Shown here one piece after another: positions 5,372-6,608 of a stretch of 6,608 bases of DNA. Both the position numbers and the translations under genes were made by a program. The stretch's first letter is position 1. The number at the start of each line of letters is the position of its first letter. Below the pieces are notes generated by a model. The model searched no databases, was not told the origin of the DNA, and was given only the letters and a program-made list of their open reading frames with translations. Location: positions 1 through 6,608 of the forward strand of contig CAZNQG010000146.1 in the NCBI GenBank assembly GCA_964575235.1. The letters are read 5' to 3'. This DNA comes from SM23-62 sp964575235. Lineage in GTDB: Bacteria > Bacteroidota > Bacteroidia > Bacteroidales > SM23-62.

Positions 5372-6608
5372 ATGGGAATGACCATCATTGAAAAAATCCT
5401 GGCCGCCCACGGCAATGCAGATACCGTCCGGCCGGGTGATATCCTGGATGTGGAGATCGATGCCCGTGCGGCAAGGGATTTCGGGGGCGCCAATGTGGTA
5501 AAACACATCCGGGAAAACCAGCTCGGCATCGATGATCCGGAAAAGACCTATTTTACATTCGACTGCAACCCGACCGGTTCGGACCAGAAGTACGCTGCCA
5601 ATCAGCACATTTGCAGGGGATTCGCGAGGGAGCACGGGATCAAGGTTTACGATATCAACCGGGGGATCGGTACCCACCTGATGATTGAGGAGGGACTGGT
5701 ATTCCCCGGTGCCACTGCCGTGTCAACCGATTCCCATGCCAACATTCTCGGGGCCGTATCCGCCTTCGGACAGGGAATGGGGGACAAGGACATTGCCGCT
5801 GTCTGGAGCAAGGGAAAGGTCTGGTTCAAGGTGCCGGAAACGGTGAAAATAAGCCTGCGGGGAAAGATGCCTGCAAGGATCAGCGCCAAGGACATGGTGC
5901 TCAACCTGCTTTCCCGGTACGGTGCCAGCACCTTCCTGGGCAAGGCCATTGAGCTTTACGGGGACGGGGTCGATTCCCTGACGCTGGACCAGCGCATCAC
6001 CGTTGCGTCCATGGCGACCGAACTGGGGGCTGTAAGCATCCTGATCCCCCCGAACAGCGAAGTGATCCGGTACTGTGAATCCAGGGTATGCCGGAAGATC
6101 GATCCCGTAGAAGCAGACCCGGACGCAGTGTATTCGGATGAGATCGAGCTGGATGCCGGCGGTTTTGTTCCCATGGTCTCCAGGCCGGGGCAGCCGCACG
6201 ATGCCATACCGCTGGATGAAATAAAAGGCATCCGGATCGATTCCGCCTTTATCGGGAGCTGTACCAACGGGCGCATGGGGGACATGCGGGCTGCAGCCGG
6301 GATATTGAAAGACCGTAAGGTCGCAGAAGGGGTGGTCCTGAAGATCGTGCCCTGCACAGACCGGATCTGGAACCTGTGTCTTGAAGAGGGACTGCTTGAG
6401 GTGTTCAAGGATGCGGGGGCACTGGTGTCCAATGCCGGGTGCGCGGGCTGTGCAGCGGGACAGGTGGGGCAAAACGGTCCCGGTGAGGTAACGATCAGCA
6501 CCGGGAACCGGAATTTTCCAGGCAAACAGGGGCAGGGCGAGGTTTACCTATCCTCCCCGGAAGTCGCGGCTGCATCTGCCGTCGCCGGTTTCATTACCTC
6601 CCCCGATC
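5372..6608 (+). CDS. Aconitase/3-isopropylmalate dehydratase family large subunit, 3' truncated
   Basis: The frame is open from the ATG at 5372 (a second ATG lies at 5378) to the right edge, giving 412 complete residues. LeuC/HacA-type large subunits run about 418-470, so only the extreme C-terminus is missing. These proteins hold a [4Fe-4S] cluster and dehydrate and rehydrate hydroxy-acids (citrate, isopropylmalate, homocitrate), usually with a separate small subunit. Seen: cluster ligands Cys297 (GSCTNGR) and Cys357/Cys360 (NAGCAGC); active-site His102 (GTHLMIEEG); the DSH motif in STDSHAN (118-124); Glu217 (MATE); and NRNF (379-382). Odd: the usual Asp-His after the first strand is Asp64-Cys65, the Asn before the MxxE glutamate is Ser213, and the Arg of NRNFxGR is Lys385. 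The flanking motifs are well preserved, so this is more likely a distinct subfamily than decay. The substrate is unresolved; the small subunit probably lies downstream, outside the window. Confidence 0.85.
   Translation, partial: MGMTIIEKILAAHGNADTVRPGDILDVEIDARAARDFGGANVVKHIRENQLGIDDPEKTYFTFDCNPTGSDQKYAANQHICRGFAREHGIKVYDINRGIGTHLMIEEGLVFPGATAVSTDSHANILGAVSAFGQGMGDKDIAAVWSKGKVWFKVPETVKISLRGKMPARISAKDMVLNLLSRYGASTFLGKAIELYGDGVDSLTLDQRITVASMATELGAVSILIPPNSEVIRYCESRVCRKIDPVEADPDAVYSDEIELDAGGFVPMVSRPGQPHDAIPLDEIKGIRIDSAFIGSCTNGRMGDMRAAAGILKDRKVAEGVVLKIVPCTDRIWNLCLEEGLLEVFKDAGALVSNAGCAGCAAGQVGQNGPGEVTISTGNRNFPGKQGQGEVYLSSPEVAAASAVAGFITSPD

Noticed and set aside
5723..6525. Overlapping long antisense frames opposite the aconitase-like gene.
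   Set aside because: The plus-strand frame has unmistakable aconitase-family motifs throughout. The reverse translations are low-complexity and rich in Pro, His, Arg and Ser, as expected of shadows.

Overview
The window looks like ordinary chromosomal DNA of a Bacteroidota bacterium. GC content is moderate, roughly 50-55% by eye. The grounds are a GldI-like FKBP lipoprotein next to an NrnA-type DHH phosphoesterase, a second FKBP lipoprotein with an acidic stretch after the lipid-bearing cysteine, weak or absent Shine-Dalgarno sequences at most starts, and two exact matches to the Bacteroidota -7 element TAnnTTTG in the one clearly divergent promoter region. I cannot place it at genus level. 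I see no rRNA, tRNA, CRISPR array, insertion sequence or phage signature.

Layout. (1) Positions 2-2406, plus strand, form a likely operon: the 3' part of an oligoribonuclease/PAP-phosphatase-like DHH protein, then a GldI-like single-domain FKBP lipoprotein overlapping it by 23 bases, then a two-domain FKBP lipoprotein. (2) An RsmI-like SAM-dependent methyltransferase on the minus strand (2399-3118) converges on the operon with an 8-base overlap. (3) Divergent from it is a PhnP-like metallo-beta-lactamase-fold hydrolase (3277-4041, plus). (4) A 12-helix MFS transporter (4058-5230, minus) converges on the hydrolase with a 16-base gap. (5) Divergent from the transporter is an aconitase/isopropylmalate-dehydratase-type large subunit (5372 to the right edge, plus), cut near its C-terminus.

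How they fit together: the two FKBP lipoproteins probably act as envelope folding factors. One may stay in the periplasm and the other may reach the surface, judging from the residues after the cysteine. The other genes look like independent housekeeping or metabolic units with no shared pathway that I can defend. No obviously new system is present. The observations most worth checking are three active-site departures in the aconitase-family protein (His to Cys, Asn to Ser, Arg to Lys by alignment from memory), the degenerate FKBP catalytic positions, and the paired -7 elements between the transporter and the aconitase-like gene.
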